In this document: positions 8,547 to 19,100 of the stretch, piece by piece
Position numbering within the stretch: position 1 is the stretch's first letter
Layout of the letters: every line of letters starts with the position of its first letter
Assembly: GCA_026196615.1 (NCBI GenBank)
Contig: JAPHSW010000049.1
Location: 1 to 64,000 of the forward strand
Source of the DNA: Gammaproteobacteria bacterium
GTDB taxonomy: Bacteria; Pseudomonadota; Gammaproteobacteria; GRL18
DNA: 64,000 nt
Direction of reading: 5' to 3'
Position numbers and translations under genes: made by a program
Notes under the pieces: generated by a model
Told to the model about the DNA's origin: nothing
Database searches by the model: none
What the model saw: the letters and a program-made list of their open reading frames with translations, nothing else

Positions 8547-9083
8547 GTGAGCAACTGGAATCAAGAAAAATATATACAGGCGTGGAACTATGCGTCCCAT
8601 GCCCATAATGGACAATTACTCCCTGGAACAAGTCTACCCTATATCAATCATATTGGACTAGTTGCCATGGAGGCAATGGCCGTTATTTCATCTGAGACAA
8701 GAGTTCAAAATTCTGATTTATTACTCCAATGTGCCTTGTTACATGATGTGATTGAAGACACAGAAAAAACTTACGATAATGTTGCGGAGCAATTCGGGAT
8801 CAATGTGGCTGATGGCGTCCTTGCCTTAAGCAAGAATTCAACTCTGTCAGGGAAAACAAAACAAATGCAGGATAGTTTAGAGAGGATAAAGCAACAACCT
8901 AAAGAAATATGGATGGTAAAGCTGTCTGATAGAATCACTAATCTACAACCTCCCCCTTCTCATTGGAATCAGAATAAAATTAATTCATATCGTGAAGAAG
9001 CAAAAGTGATACTAGAACAATTGGGAAGTGCGAGTCAATTTCTTGCTACACGCTTAGAGCTGAAAATATCAGCCTATAGATAG
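8547..9083 (+). CDS. Small HD-domain protein, MESH1/SpoT-hydrolase-like
   Basis: The product has 178 residues and a GTG start at 8547, with AAGG seven bases upstream. It matches the hydrolase half of the RelA/SpoT family: AHNGQLLPGTSLPYINHIG, then LLHDVIEDT (His66-Asp67 plus the ED pair) and VKLSDRITNL. No synthetase or TGS/ACT domains are present, so it is a stand-alone hydrolase of the small alarmone hydrolase type. Such enzymes remove the 3'-pyrophosphate of (p)ppGpp in a Mn-dependent reaction, although related enzymes act on other nucleotides. It is cytoplasmic and monocistronic, ending at a very strong terminator. The exact substrate is not deducible from sequence. Confidence 0.82.
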   Translation: MSNWNQEKYIQAWNYASHAHNGQLLPGTSLPYINHIGLVAMEAMAVISSETRVQNSDLLLQCALLHDVIEDTEKTYDNVAEQFGINVADGVLALSKNSTLSGKTKQMQDSLERIKQQPKEIWMVKLSDRITNLQPPPSHWNQNKINSYREEAKVILEQLGSASQFLATRLELKISAYR

Positions 9084-9084
9084 T

Positions 9085-9146
9085 AAAAAGGAATATGTTT
9101 CAGAAAAAAACACGACTCGTATTTTTCTGAAACATATTCCTTTTTT
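9085..9146. terminator. Bidirectional intrinsic terminator
   Basis: A perfect 24-bp stem: the left arm at 9085-9108 begins AAAAAGGAATATG and the right arm at about 9122-9146 ends CATATTCCTTTTTT, with a 13-base loop. A-runs and T-runs at both ends make it work in both directions, serving the convergent HD-domain gene and ybiT. Confidence 0.93.
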
Positions 9147-9157
9147 GAAAAGCTAAA

Positions 9158-10750
9158 TTATTCACTAATCCCCTGTTTGGCTAGATACTCATCATAAGTC
9201 CCTTTAAAATCAGTCACACCATCTTCTTTAATCTCAATGATACGTGTTGCTAAAGAAGAGACAAATTCACGGTCATGGCTGACAAAGACAAGTGTGCCTT
9301 CATATATATCTAATGCCATATTAAGTGATTCAATGGACTCCATATCCATGTGGTTAGTGGGTTCATCCATAAATAATACATTGGGCTTTTCCAACATTAA
9401 CTTACCATAAACCATACGTCCCATTTCACCACCAGAAAGAACTTTAACAGACTTATTAGTATCATCTCTTGAAAAGAGTAATCGCCCCAGGATACCTCGA
9501 ATACTCTGATCATCATCACTTTCCTGACCCCATTGATCCATCCAGTCAAATAAAGTCATTTCCGCAGCAAACTCATCAATGTGTTCTTGAGGATAATAAC
9601 CAATATCAGCATTTTCAGAAAATTTGATACGACCACTTTTTGCTTCCAAATCATGAATCATAGTTCTCAACAAAGTTGTCTTACCAATTCCGTTAGCCCC
9701 AATAATTGCAATTCTTTCACCTACTTCAACCAGCATATTAAGATCTTTAAATAAAAGTTCATCAAAACCATTACTGAGATTTTCAATTTCAAAAGCATTA
9801 CGATACAGCTTTTTTTCTTGTTCAAAGCGAATAAATGGATTTTTTCTTGAAGACACTTTAATGTCATCCAGTTGAATTTTTTCCAGACGCTTACGACGTG
9901 AAGTGGCTTGCTTTGCTTTAGAAGCATTAGCAGAAAAACGCTCCACGAATTTTTGTAAATCAGCCATTTCTGATTTCTTTTTCTCATTCGACTGCATTTG
10001 ACGTTCTCTGGCTTGAGTTGCTGCCAGCATATACTCATCATAGTTACCAGGATAGACATTAATCGAGCCATAGTCCAAGTCAGCCATATGGGTACAAACA
10101 CTATTGAGGAAGTGACGATCGTGAGAAATAATAATCATAGTGCAATTACGTTCATTAAGAATCGCTTCTAACCAACGGATGGTATTGATATCCAGATTAT
10201 TTGTCGGCTCATCCAAAAGCATAATATCCGGATCAGAAAATAACACTTGTGCTAATAAGACTCGGAGTTTAAAACCTGGGGCAATTTCAGACATAGGTCC
10301 AAAGTGCTGTTCAACAGGAATTCCAACACCAATCAAAAGTTCACCTGCTCTGGACTCCGCAGTATAACCATCCATCTCACCGTATTGAACTTCCAGGTCA
10401 GCAACTCGCATACCATCTTCTTCACTCATATCAGGATCGGCATAAATCTTATCGCGTTCTTCTTTAACTTTCCAAAGCTCTTCATGCCCCATAATAACCG
10501 TGTCAATAACACTGTATTCTTCATAAGCAAATTGATCCTGACGTAATTTACCGACACGTTCTCCTGTAGAAATCGTTACCGTACCACTAGTTGCATCCAG
10601 GTCACCACCTAAAATTTTCATAAAGGTTGATTTACCACAACCATTAGCACCAATAAGACCATAACGGTTTTCATCACTAAATTTAACTGAAACATTTTCA
10701 AATAAAGGCTTGGCACCAAATTGAATAGTGAGATTTGCTGTTGATATCAA
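9158..10750 (-). CDS. ybiT: ABC-F ATPase, YbiT type
   Basis: This is a soluble tandem-ATPase protein of the ABC-F family, which binds ribosomes rather than membrane transporters. It has 530 residues, like E. coli YbiT. The first Walker A is GANGCGKST at about 34-42, with Walker [12 protein letters not shown]. As in YbiT, the first signature is atypical ([15 protein letters not shown]), while the second is normal (LSGGEMGRM) with [11 protein letters not shown]. The linker after the first ATPase contains the basic segment [19 protein letters not shown], matching YbiT. The role is probably translation regulation; no specific antibiotic-resistance signature is recognised. The gene is divergent from the UmuD-like gene. 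Confidence 0.92.
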   Translation of the reverse strand: MISTANLTIQFGAKPLFENVSVKFSDENRYGLIGANGCGKSTFMKILGGDLDATSGTVTISTGERVGKLRQDQFAYEEYSVIDTVIMGHEELWKVKEERDKIYADPDMSEEDGMRVADLEVQYGEMDGYTAESRAGELLIGVGIPVEQHFGPMSEIAPGFKLRVLLAQVLFSDPDIMLLDEPTNNLDINTIRWLEAILNERNCTMIIISHDRHFLNSVCTHMADLDYGSINVYPGNYDEYMLAATQARERQMQSNEKKKSEMADLQKFVERFSANASKAKQATSRRKRLEKIQLDDIKVSSRKNPFIRFEQEKKLYRNAFEIENLSNGFDELLFKDLNMLVEVGERIAIIGANGIGKTTLLRTMIHDLEAKSGRIKFSENADIGYYPQEHIDEFAAEMTLFDWMDQWGQESDDDQSIRGILGRLLFSRDDTNKSVKVLSGGEMGRMVYGKLMLEKPNVLFMDEPTNHMDMESIESLNMALDIYEGTLVFVSHDREFVSSLATRIIEIKEDGVTDFKGTYDEYLAKQGISE

Positions 10751-10963
10751 AGTATTTTTCCTAAGCAGTGTCTTTTTTTGCGATATTGCACGATGCGGTA
10801 TTATCCTGTATTACATAGAAAAAATCCATATTCAGCTCATCATTAATCCAGTTTTATCTCTAAATTTATCACCTTAAATAATATAAAAAGACATAGACAT
10901 ATTGATAAAAGTACATTATTCTATAAAAAGAGTTAATTTTAGATAAAAGTAAGGAGAAGGCAC

Positions 10964-11479
10964 ATGCCTAGAGGCGGTAAACGTAGTGGTGCTGGTCGCC
11001 CCAAAGGAACAGGGAAATATTCTGAAGCAACTAAGGCAATTCGTGTTCCAGAAAGTATGGTAGAACGCATTCTAGAGTTTGCTCACTCTGGAGGTTTTAA
11101 GTTACCTCTCTACGGTGGTAAAGTTGCTGCTGGCTGCCCGGCTCCGACAGATGATTATATTGAAGGAATGTTAGATTTATCAGAGCATCTCATCCATGAT
11201 CCCGCATCGACATTTTTTGTAAGAGTAACTGGTTATTCTATGATCAACGCTGGTATTCATCCCGATGATATTCTCATTGTTGATCGCAGTATCGAGGCAC
11301 GACATGGAAAAATTGTTATTGCAGCAGTTGAAGGTGAACTGACGGTTAAACGTCTTGATAAGAAAGGAGGTCAAGTGCGCTTATTACCTGAAAATGATGA
11401 CTTTGAGCCTATTGAGATTGGTCCTGAAGAAACATTGCATATCTGGGGGGTTGTTACAAATGTCATACATACCGTTTAA
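10964..11479 (+). CDS. UmuD-like S24 self-cleaving protein
   Basis: The 171-residue product has the LexA/UmuD S24 protease fold. The cleavage site is A56-G57 (VAAGCPAP), the nucleophile is S92 in TGYSMINAGI, and the general base is K129 in GELTVKRL. The segment ARHGKIVIAAVEGELTVK is very close to E. coli UmuD. The N-terminus is longer than E. coli UmuD and begins with an AT-hook-like basic stretch, GAGRPKGTGKY, as in several non-enteric UmuD homologues. AAGGAGAAGG precedes the ATG. No umuC polymerase gene follows; rdgC is next. I find no CTGT-N8-ACAG LexA box in the 200 bases upstream. It may act with a polymerase encoded elsewhere or as a stand-alone SOS-type regulator. Confidence 0.85.
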   Translation: MPRGGKRSGAGRPKGTGKYSEATKAIRVPESMVERILEFAHSGGFKLPLYGGKVAAGCPAPTDDYIEGMLDLSEHLIHDPASTFFVRVTGYSMINAGIHPDDILIVDRSIEARHGKIVIAAVEGELTVKRLDKKGGQVRLLPENDDFEPIEIGPEETLHIWGVVTNVIHTV

Positions 11480-11668
11480 ATAGAGATCACTCATAATACA
11501 CCATGATAATCTTCTAGAAAAAAACCTCTTATAAATTTACTATAAAAAAGTAGCCTTAGTGCATTTTATTTAGGATAATCCTAGCCTGTTTTTTTAATTA
11601 CTTATTTTTCACAATACTCACTTTCAGTTTTAGGAAAGTTAACAAAAGAAAGGCCAGGATGACCCATT

Positions 11669-12601
11669 ATGTGGTTTAAAAACCTAAAAATTTACCGCTT
11701 TAGTAAGCCCTTTACAATCGACTCAGAACAATTGGAAACACATCTCACTGAAAAATCATTTCAGCCTTGTGCTTCAACACAAGCCTCTTCTTTTGGTTGG
11801 GTTTCCCCACTTGGCAATTCACAGGACAACAATAGTGTTTTGCTCACACATACTATTGGCAAAACCACAATGATATGCGTGCGCCAGGAGGAGAGAATAT
11901 TACCCTCCAGTGTAATCAATGATGCATTAAATGAAAAACTGGATGCCATGCAAATTGAAACTGGAAGACGCCCTGTTGGCAAACATAAACAAAGCATTAA
12001 AGATGAACTTATCTTAACTCTTTTGCCAAAAGCCTTCACCCGCTCAAAAAGAACTTATGCCTATCTTGATCAAGATGCACAGTTAATGATTGTTGATGCC
12101 TCAAGCAATAATAAAGCGGAAGAGTTAGTAGAACTTCTACGCCAGACTCTTGGCAGCTTGCCCGTAGTCCCGTTAAAAACAAATACCTTGCCAATATTGC
12201 TTATGACCAGCTGGATTAAAGGGAATGATTTAAAAGATGATTTTCTGATAAAAGATGAATGTGAATTACGTGAATCTGATGATGAAGGCGCTATCTTGCG
12301 CTGTAAACGACAAGATCTGAGCAGTGATGAGATTCAGATGCATCTGGACAGTGGGAAAGAAGTCACCAAACTGGCTGTCAATTGGAATGATACCATCGAA
12401 TGTATAATAGAAGACGACTTATCCATTAAACGCTTAAAGTTTTCTGATGAACTATTAGATCAAGCCGCAGATGATGGTGCAGAAGATGCCGCAGCACAAT
12501 TTGATGCAGATTTTAACCTTATGACAGGTGAATTATCTCGCTTTATCCCCAGATTGATTGAAGTTCTTGGCGGAGAACAAAGCTCAGCAACCAAAACATA
12601 G
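11669..12601 (+). CDS. rdgC: Recombination-associated protein RdgC
   Basis: RdgC forms a ring around double-stranded DNA and moderates RecA activity. The product is 310 residues, near the E. coli length, and begins with the diagnostic MWFKNLKIYRFSKPF. It also has the family segments GRRPVGKHKQSIKDEL and AYLDQDAQLMIVDASS. It is cytoplasmic and nucleoid-associated. It follows the UmuD-like gene by 189 bases on the same strand, a plausible DNA-damage neighbourhood, but the gap suggests its own promoter. A hairpin ends the unit at 12627-12655. Confidence 0.93.
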   Translation: MWFKNLKIYRFSKPFTIDSEQLETHLTEKSFQPCASTQASSFGWVSPLGNSQDNNSVLLTHTIGKTTMICVRQEERILPSSVINDALNEKLDAMQIETGRRPVGKHKQSIKDELILTLLPKAFTRSKRTYAYLDQDAQLMIVDASSNNKAEELVELLRQTLGSLPVVPLKTNTLPILLMTSWIKGNDLKDDFLIKDECELRESDDEGAILRCKRQDLSSDEIQMHLDSGKEVTKLAVNWNDTIECIIEDDLSIKRLKFSDELLDQAADDGAEDAAAQFDADFNLMTGELSRFIPRLIEVLGGEQSSATKT

Positions 12602-12626
12602 ACAAGCACTCATTAAAAATGACCTT

Positions 12627-12668
12627 TGAGCCCATTTATATACACTTTGGGCTCATAATTCAATTTTT
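12627..12668 (+). terminator. Probable intrinsic terminator after rdgC
   Basis: TGAGCCCA (12627-12634) pairs perfectly with TGGGCTCA (12648-12655) across a 13-base loop, with a short T run beginning about 8 bases later. The remainder of the 12602-12918 gap shows only one small hairpin, TTGTAGG/CCTACAA at 12737-12757, about 160 bases before the next start, of unknown role. Confidence 0.65.
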
Positions 12669-12918
12669 AGTAATCGTTCATAAATACATTTATTTTACTT
12701 GTTCACATTCAACAAAAAATAAAATATAAAACGTTCTTGTAGGGAGACTTCCTACAAATTAAACAGACCATAATTATTATATTTCATTACTTATGAACTC
12801 GTGCTATAACAATATATTATAGTGAATTTATCCGTAAATATAATAAAATTGTAATTGTTACCCAAAACTAAACCAGCTAATTTTACAGATTTAGTTTAGA
12901 TCCAAGACAGGGGAAATC

Positions 12919-15711
12919 ATGCGTATTAATAAAAAACTACCACTTCTATGTGTTCTAGCCGGACTTAACGTCTGTATTTTTTCGACTGCTATCGCTGATA
13001 ACATTCAGGATGCAGAACAAGCTATTGAAAAACAAGACTACTCAACTGCAATTATTCATTTAAAAAATCAACTTAAAAAAACACCTAAAAATGCTCATGC
13101 ACGTTTTTTACTTGGAAAAGCTTACCTTTCTACAGGTAAATTAGAGTCTAGCTTAAAAGAACTTGGCAGAGCCTATGAAATTTCTCCCAAAGATACCCAC
13201 ATTTTATTTGCTTATGTTGATATATTACAAGCTATGGGCAAGCAGGAAAAAGTTCTAAAGTTACTTGATACTCCATTTAAAGACTCAAAGCTGGAAAGCC
13301 AGCGACTCTCATATATCGGCTATGCTCATCTTGCATCAAAGCAAGTAACAAATGCCCGAGAAGCTTTTGAAAAATCAAACAAGCTAGAGCAAAGTGCAAA
13401 AGCATACAATGGCCTCATTGCCCTATCTCTGTTTGAAAAAAACTACACTTTAGCCGAAGAATTACTTAAAAAATCAACTTCGATTGATCCCGAAAATAAT
13501 TCAACCTTACTTCTAAAGGCCAAACTTGCTAATCTTAATAAACAACCTGATCAGGCTTTAGAGATCTACAATGAGTTAATTAAGAATAACCCTGAAAACC
13601 TTTCTTATTATCTTGAACGTGCCACCACATTATCACTTCAAGACAAGAAGGAACTTGCAAAAAAAGATCTAAACGTTATTTTATCTAAATATCCTAACTA
13701 CCCTCAAGCTAATTTTCTTATGTCAGAAATACTATTACGAGAAAAAGCTTATGAAGGGGCTCAAAAATCAGCACAGCTTGTTGTTAATGCTTCGCCACAA
13801 CATATGCCAGCAACTTTTGTTTTAGGTGCAGCCAATTTTGCATTAAAAAATTACAACCAGGCAGAAGAAAATTTAACCATATATCTTGCTTCCAAGCCTG
13901 ATAATTTAAAAGCACAGAATTTACTTGCTAATATTTATCTGGCACAAGATAAAACAGAGCAATCATTACTTATTATTGAAGGTATCCCCAAAAAACAGCT
14001 TGAAAAAGATCCATTACTCTTAACTACTCTTGGTAGCACTTATATTAAAAAGGGTGATACAACAAAAGGTTTACAATTCCTAAATCAAGCTCAAGCTCTG
14101 GAACCTAATAATCAGGATATTAGAAAACGTATCATCGCAATTCAATTTCAATCCGGTGAGTTAAAGGATGCTATCAGTGAGTTAGAAGAGTTAACAAGTA
14201 AACAAACAGGTTCTGATCAATCTCATGCACAAACGAATTATTTACTCATTATTTCTTATATCAAACAAGAACAATTCGACAAGGCTGATGAAAAAATTGA
14301 ACAATTTCTGCTCAAAACACCTGAAGATCTCAAATTACTAAATCTTAAAGCACTCACTTTACAACTCAAAGGTCACCCTGAAAAAGCAATGGCTCAGTAT
14401 CAGGCCATTATAAAACAAGATAAAGACAATATTCCTGCTTATATGGGATTAGCACGTCTTTCAGCTTTAGAGTCAAACTGGTCAGAATCTGAAAATTACT
14501 TTAAACAAGTTTTAAAGATTGAGCCAAATACACTTAAAGCTTATTTAGGACTTGCTGCAATTGCAGACAAGCAAGATAAAGAAAAAGAAACCGAACAGTA
14601 TTTTTTTGATGCCATTGAAAGAAGTAACAAAAATATTCCATCTCAACTCACAGTCGCCGAGTTGTTAAGTCAATGGTATCAATCTAAGCAACAACCAGAA
14701 AAAATATTACATCTTGCTGAAAAGCTGGATAAACAACATTCAAACAACAATAACGTCCGTTCTTTCTTAGCACGGGCTCAACTCCTTAACCAACAAAATG
14801 ATCGAGCAGAACGTACTATAAAAAGTATCCTGACTTATGACACCAAAGATGTCAAACACAGAATCCTTCTGGCTCAAATAATAAGTAATGATAAACAAAG
14901 AATCGATGAAGCCATCACTCTTTTAGATGAAGCACTCCTTATTCAGCCAAAAAATCAAGTTGTCTATACCTTAAAAGCAAGCTTATTAATCAAACAGGGG
15001 AAAAATGAAGAGGCTGCAACTCTGGTAAAAACAATGCAGGAGAAATTTCCAGAATCAACAACAGCTCAACTGTTAAACGCTGATATCTACAGAGCTCAAA
15101 AACAATATAAAAAGGCCCTTGCCATTTATCAAGAAATCTACAAAAAAGAGCCTAATAATAAAATCTTTTCAGCAATAATTAGTGTGTTACTGTCTTTAAA
15201 CCAACAAGATAAAGCAGTTTTATTACTAACAGAAAAAGTAAATGCTTCCTCTTCTCCAGATATAGATGATTTATTTAAACTCGCATCATTACATCATGAA
15301 AAGAAGCAGCTTGATAAAGCAGAAGTATATTACCAGAAAGTTTTAGAGAAAAACCCTAAACATGTACTTAGTTTAAATAACCTGGCCTGGATTAAAATTG
15401 ATAGTAATACCAAGGAAGCGGTTAAACTGGCAAAACAAGCTTATGATCAAGCTCCTAAATCAGCTGCAATTATAGACACTTATGGTTATTTTTTAGTTCG
15501 GGATGAACAATACGAAGCAGGTTTAGACCTCTTAAAACAAGCTGCTGAGGGTATTCCAGAGGATAAGGATATTCAATATCATTTAGCATATGCCTATGCA
15601 AAATTAGGGCAACAGAAAAAAGCACAACAAATTTTGGAAACAATTGTTCATTCTAAACAATCTTTTTCAGAACAAAAGAAGGCACAACAGTTATATCAAG
15701 AAGTTAAATAG
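12919..15711 (+). CDS. prsT: PEP-CTERM system TPR-repeat protein, PrsT-like
   Basis: The 930-residue product consists of a Sec signal (about 1-26, ending STAIA) followed by tetratricopeptide repeats to the end. The opening AEQAIEKQDYSTAIIHLKNQ with FLLGKAYLSTGKLESSLKEL and the overall length match the TPR proteins encoded with exosortase/EPS loci (PrsT). Unlike many members it has no lipobox cysteine, so it looks periplasmic rather than lipid-anchored. Such proteins are thought to support assembly or export of PEP-CTERM proteins or exopolysaccharide. GGGGA precedes the ATG. It stands alone: no prsK, prsR, exosortase or EPS gene is next to it. Another large periplasmic TPR scaffold is the alternative. 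Confidence 0.75.
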   Translation: MRINKKLPLLCVLAGLNVCIFSTAIADNIQDAEQAIEKQDYSTAIIHLKNQLKKTPKNAHARFLLGKAYLSTGKLESSLKELGRAYEISPKDTHILFAYVDILQAMGKQEKVLKLLDTPFKDSKLESQRLSYIGYAHLASKQVTNAREAFEKSNKLEQSAKAYNGLIALSLFEKNYTLAEELLKKSTSIDPENNSTLLLKAKLANLNKQPDQALEIYNELIKNNPENLSYYLERATTLSLQDKKELAKKDLNVILSKYPNYPQANFLMSEILLREKAYEGAQKSAQLVVNASPQHMPATFVLGAANFALKNYNQAEENLTIYLASKPDNLKAQNLLANIYLAQDKTEQSLLIIEGIPKKQLEKDPLLLTTLGSTYIKKGDTTKGLQFLNQAQALEPNNQDIRKRIIAIQFQSGELKDAISELEELTSKQTGSDQSHAQTNYLLIISYIKQEQFDKADEKIEQFLLKTPEDLKLLNLKALTLQLKGHPEKAMAQYQAIIKQDKDNIPAYMGLARLSALESNWSESENYFKQVLKIEPNTLKAYLGLAAIADKQDKEKETEQYFFDAIERSNKNIPSQLTVAELLSQWYQSKQQPEKILHLAEKLDKQHSNNNNVRSFLARAQLLNQQNDRAERTIKSILTYDTKDVKHRILLAQIISNDKQRIDEAITLLDEALLIQPKNQVVYTLKASLLIKQGKNEEAATLVKTMQEKFPESTTAQLLNADIYRAQKQYKKALAIYQEIYKKEPNNKIFSAIISVLLSLNQQDKAVLLLTEKVNASSSPDIDDLFKLASLHHEKKQLDKAEVYYQKVLEKNPKHVLSLNNLAWIKIDSNTKEAVKLAKQAYDQAPKSAAIIDTYGYFLVRDEQYEAGLDLLKQAAEGIPEDKDIQYHLAYAYAKLGQQKKAQQILETIVHSKQSFSEQKKAQQLYQEVK

Positions 15712-16173
15712 GCCGACATGATGTTACTGCTCATACGGGGCGGGCAGTAACAACTATTTATTTCATCACGAGAGACTCACAAGTGAGTATGCTATTGAGT
15801 ACTCTGATGAGTTTCTTTAACACCTTATTGAGTCAGGCGTGACCGTCATTTGCTTTGAACTAATTCACCGTCTTAGAGATTCTCTAGCTACCTAGACACA
15901 CTTTAGAAGAAGGCTTCCAATAGTCTATTCAGACTCCTTCCTTCAGAAGTTAAACCTAAATTAACAAAAATACCCAGAATACAACATCATTTGCAAAAAT
16001 TTTCTATGCATTATAATAAGCTGAATATAAACTATATCCAGCTTATTTTTACCCTGTCTCAATACGCTATAAGTAACTTTCTTATAAAATAAACTGTGTT
16101 AATTATTTATATAATGATAGTGAAATGGTCAGATTTCATACTACTAATTCAAAACACTATCTTAGAACTCAGC
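15712..16173. other. 462-bp intergenic region with inverted repeats
   Basis: TGTTACTGC (15722-15730) pairs with GCAGTAACA (15744-15752) and may terminate the PrsT-like gene, though no T run follows. A second short palindrome, ACTCAC-AA-GTGAGT, lies near 15775-15788. The rest has stop codons in all frames and slightly higher GC than its neighbours up to about 15960. I see no gene, tRNA or promoter I would defend. Confidence 0.5.
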
Positions 16174-19100
16174 TTAAACATCTTCGCGATATTCCACTTT
16201 GAAAAACATTGAATACAATACTGGAACTACTATCAATGTCAAAATAGAAGCAAAGGCCAATCCTGACATAATGATAATAGACATATTCACAAAGAAAACA
16301 TCCGAGAGAAGTGGGATCATTCCTAAAATAGTGGTTGCAGCAGCCATCATAACAGGTCTCATACGACTCACCGCTGAATCTAGAATGGCTTTAAATGATT
16401 CAATGCCTGATTCAATCTGTTGATCAATTTCTTCAATCAAAACAATCGCATTTTTAATTAATAACCCAATCAGACTTAATGCTCCCAACAGTCCCATAAA
16501 ATCAAATGCACCATTAAGAGATAAAAGCCCAGCGGTAATACCAATAACTGCCAACGGAACTGTTAACCAAATAATTGCAGGCTGTCTGACTTTACCAAAC
16601 AAGAGTATTGTCGTTAATATCATTAATAAAAATCCACCAGGTAGAGCAGAGGCTAATGAATTAGATGCATTCGTTGAGTCTTCGTATTCCCCTCCCCAGG
16701 CCAATTGATAACCTGGAGGTAACTCCATGGCTTCTATCTGAGGACGTAAACGTTCAAATAATGCAGTTGAATCTACACCAGTTTCAGGATTACACGAAGC
16801 AATAATCGTTGCTCTTCGATCCCGCCCTCTAATCACCGTATTCTCCCATATGGTTTCAAAGCGTTTAACCACTTGAGCAATGGGGATTGATTTTTGCAAC
16901 ACAGGACTCCAAACCTGAATATCTTGAATATTACTAATATCTTCACGTTCATCATCAGTTGCTCTGCTTAAAATAGGCAACAAACGAATACCATCTCGAT
17001 AAAGACCAACCTGAGTACCATCAAAGGCATATTTCAAAGCTTTTGATAAGTCTTCATAGTTTATTCCTAACTGACGCCCTACTTGCTCATTAAATATAGG
17101 TTTTACCAATTTAACAGGCTGACGCCAATCATCACGAATTTCTTTTGTGCCTGCATTACTACGAAAAATTTCCTTAACTTGTTCAGATAAATGCCTTAAG
17201 ACTGAGCCATCAGGTCCACTAATACGAGCTTCAATTTTACTATCTCGCCCAGGGCCAATTCGTAATGGTTTAATAATGGGTTCAATATTAGGAAAGCTCT
17301 TCATATAAGTATCGGTTTTATCCCAAATCTCAGAAATTTGTTCCCGTGTTTCAGTTTGAACTATAATTTGCGCATAGGCAGGACTGCGTTCTTTTGGCTC
17401 ATAAACCAATGAAAAACGTTGATCACCACCACCAATAAGCTCTGTTGTTTTAGTGACTCCAGGTAAGCTACGAATATACTCACTGATTTTCAGAGTGTCA
17501 TCACGTGTTTTATCAATATCAGTTCCCTCAATTTCCCAAACTTCAACGAAGAACATTGGTGTATTCGAATCAGGGAAAAAACCACCTCTAACAAAACCAA
17601 AACCGTAAACAGCAATTGCAAACAAGCCAATAATAATCCCCATAGTAAGACCACGAAAACGAAGTGCTTTTTTTAAGATGCCTCGATAGAACATAAATAT
17701 AAAACCAGAATAGGCTTCCTGTGGTGCTTTATCTGAACCTGTATTATTTTTTGGCTTAATGAAAAGTGCACAGAATAATGGCGTAGTACTCACAGCCGTC
17801 ACCCAACTGAGTAGAAGAGAAATCAAGATCACATAAAACAGAGTACGGCTGAATTCACCTGTCGAATCTTGTGATAGACCAATAGCAGAAAAGGCCAGGA
17901 TTCCAATAATGGTTCCACCCAACAGAGCCACAGAATTTTTCCCTACCACATCTTTGGCGGCTTTTGCCGCATTCATTCCCGATTGAATTCTAACCATCAT
18001 GCCTTCTGCTATCACAATGGCATTATCTACCAACATCCCCAGAGCAATAATCAAAGCACCAAGAGAGATTCTTTGTAAATCAATACCATACATCTCCATA
18101 ACCAGTACAGTACCAGCAACAGTAATAAGCAAAACTGCACCAATAATTAGGCCCGCCGTCACTCCCATAAACAATAACAGTACAATAATAACAATAACAA
18201 TGGCCGCAGCCACGTTGATCATGAAGCCAGAAACTGAATTTTCAACTTCACGAGGTTGATTATAAATCACATCCAACTTCATACCTATTGGAATTAATGA
18301 TGAAATTTCATGCATTCTTTTAGCAATGTTTTCACCAACAGCAACCACATTTTCACCAGATTGCATTGATATACCAAGAGTTAATGCAGGTTTACCTTCA
18401 TAGTAAATTAATAAATCAGGTACTTCTTTATACTCACGACGAATTTGAGCAATATCTTTTAGATAAATCAGGGTTCGGTCTGATGAGCTTATTAAAACAT
18501 CTCCAATCAGACTCACTGATTTAAATTCACCAGTCGGTTGAATTCTCAGATATTCATCACCAACAAGTACTTTACCTGCATCAGTTACTACATTTTGCGA
18601 TTGCAAGATCTGCCCTATTTTCTCTAATGATAAGCCTAATTCACCTAAGCGTTGTCGGGATATATCCAGATAGACCACTTCACTCTGAGCACCGCCTATA
18701 ACAATTTTTCTTACCCCATCAACCAGAACTAATTCTTTTTTGAGAAAATCAGCAGCATCTTTTAAATCACGATAGCTATAACCATCACCTGACAAAGCTA
18801 GATACACACCATAAACATCAGCAAAGCTATCAACAATAACTGGATTCTGGGCTCCTGGTGGTAACTTATACAGCATATCTTCTATTTTGCGTCGTACTTC
18901 ATCATAGATATTTGGAAAATCTTCAGCATTGTATTTATCTTGAAAAGTCACAGTAATATCTGACATACCTGGTCGTGATATGGACATTTTAATCCACTTG
19001 ACCTGTGGCATTAGCTGAACCGCTTCCTCAATATGATAAGTTACTTCATCGTAAACTTGTTGAGCAGTAGCACCAGGATATTGAGTAATAATTTTGACAT

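Noticed and set aside
10140-10546. Plus-strand open frames opposite ybiT
   Set aside because: They are antisense shadows of a conserved gene, with no ribosome-binding site and no family signature.
10751-10963. Possible LexA box before the UmuD-like gene (CTGTATTACATAG)
   Set aside because: The right half-site ACAG is not at the required spacing, so it does not meet CTGT-N8-ACAG.
12737-12757. Hairpin TTGTAGG/CCTACAA as terminator or riboswitch
   Set aside because: Seven-base stem without T run or conserved aptamer core, about 160 bases before the next gene; left unassigned.
15825-15895. Short frame LIESGVTVICFELIHRL that faintly recalls PntA/alanine dehydrogenase
   Set aside because: Only about 24 codons between stops, with no flanking homology in other frames; too little to call a pseudogene.
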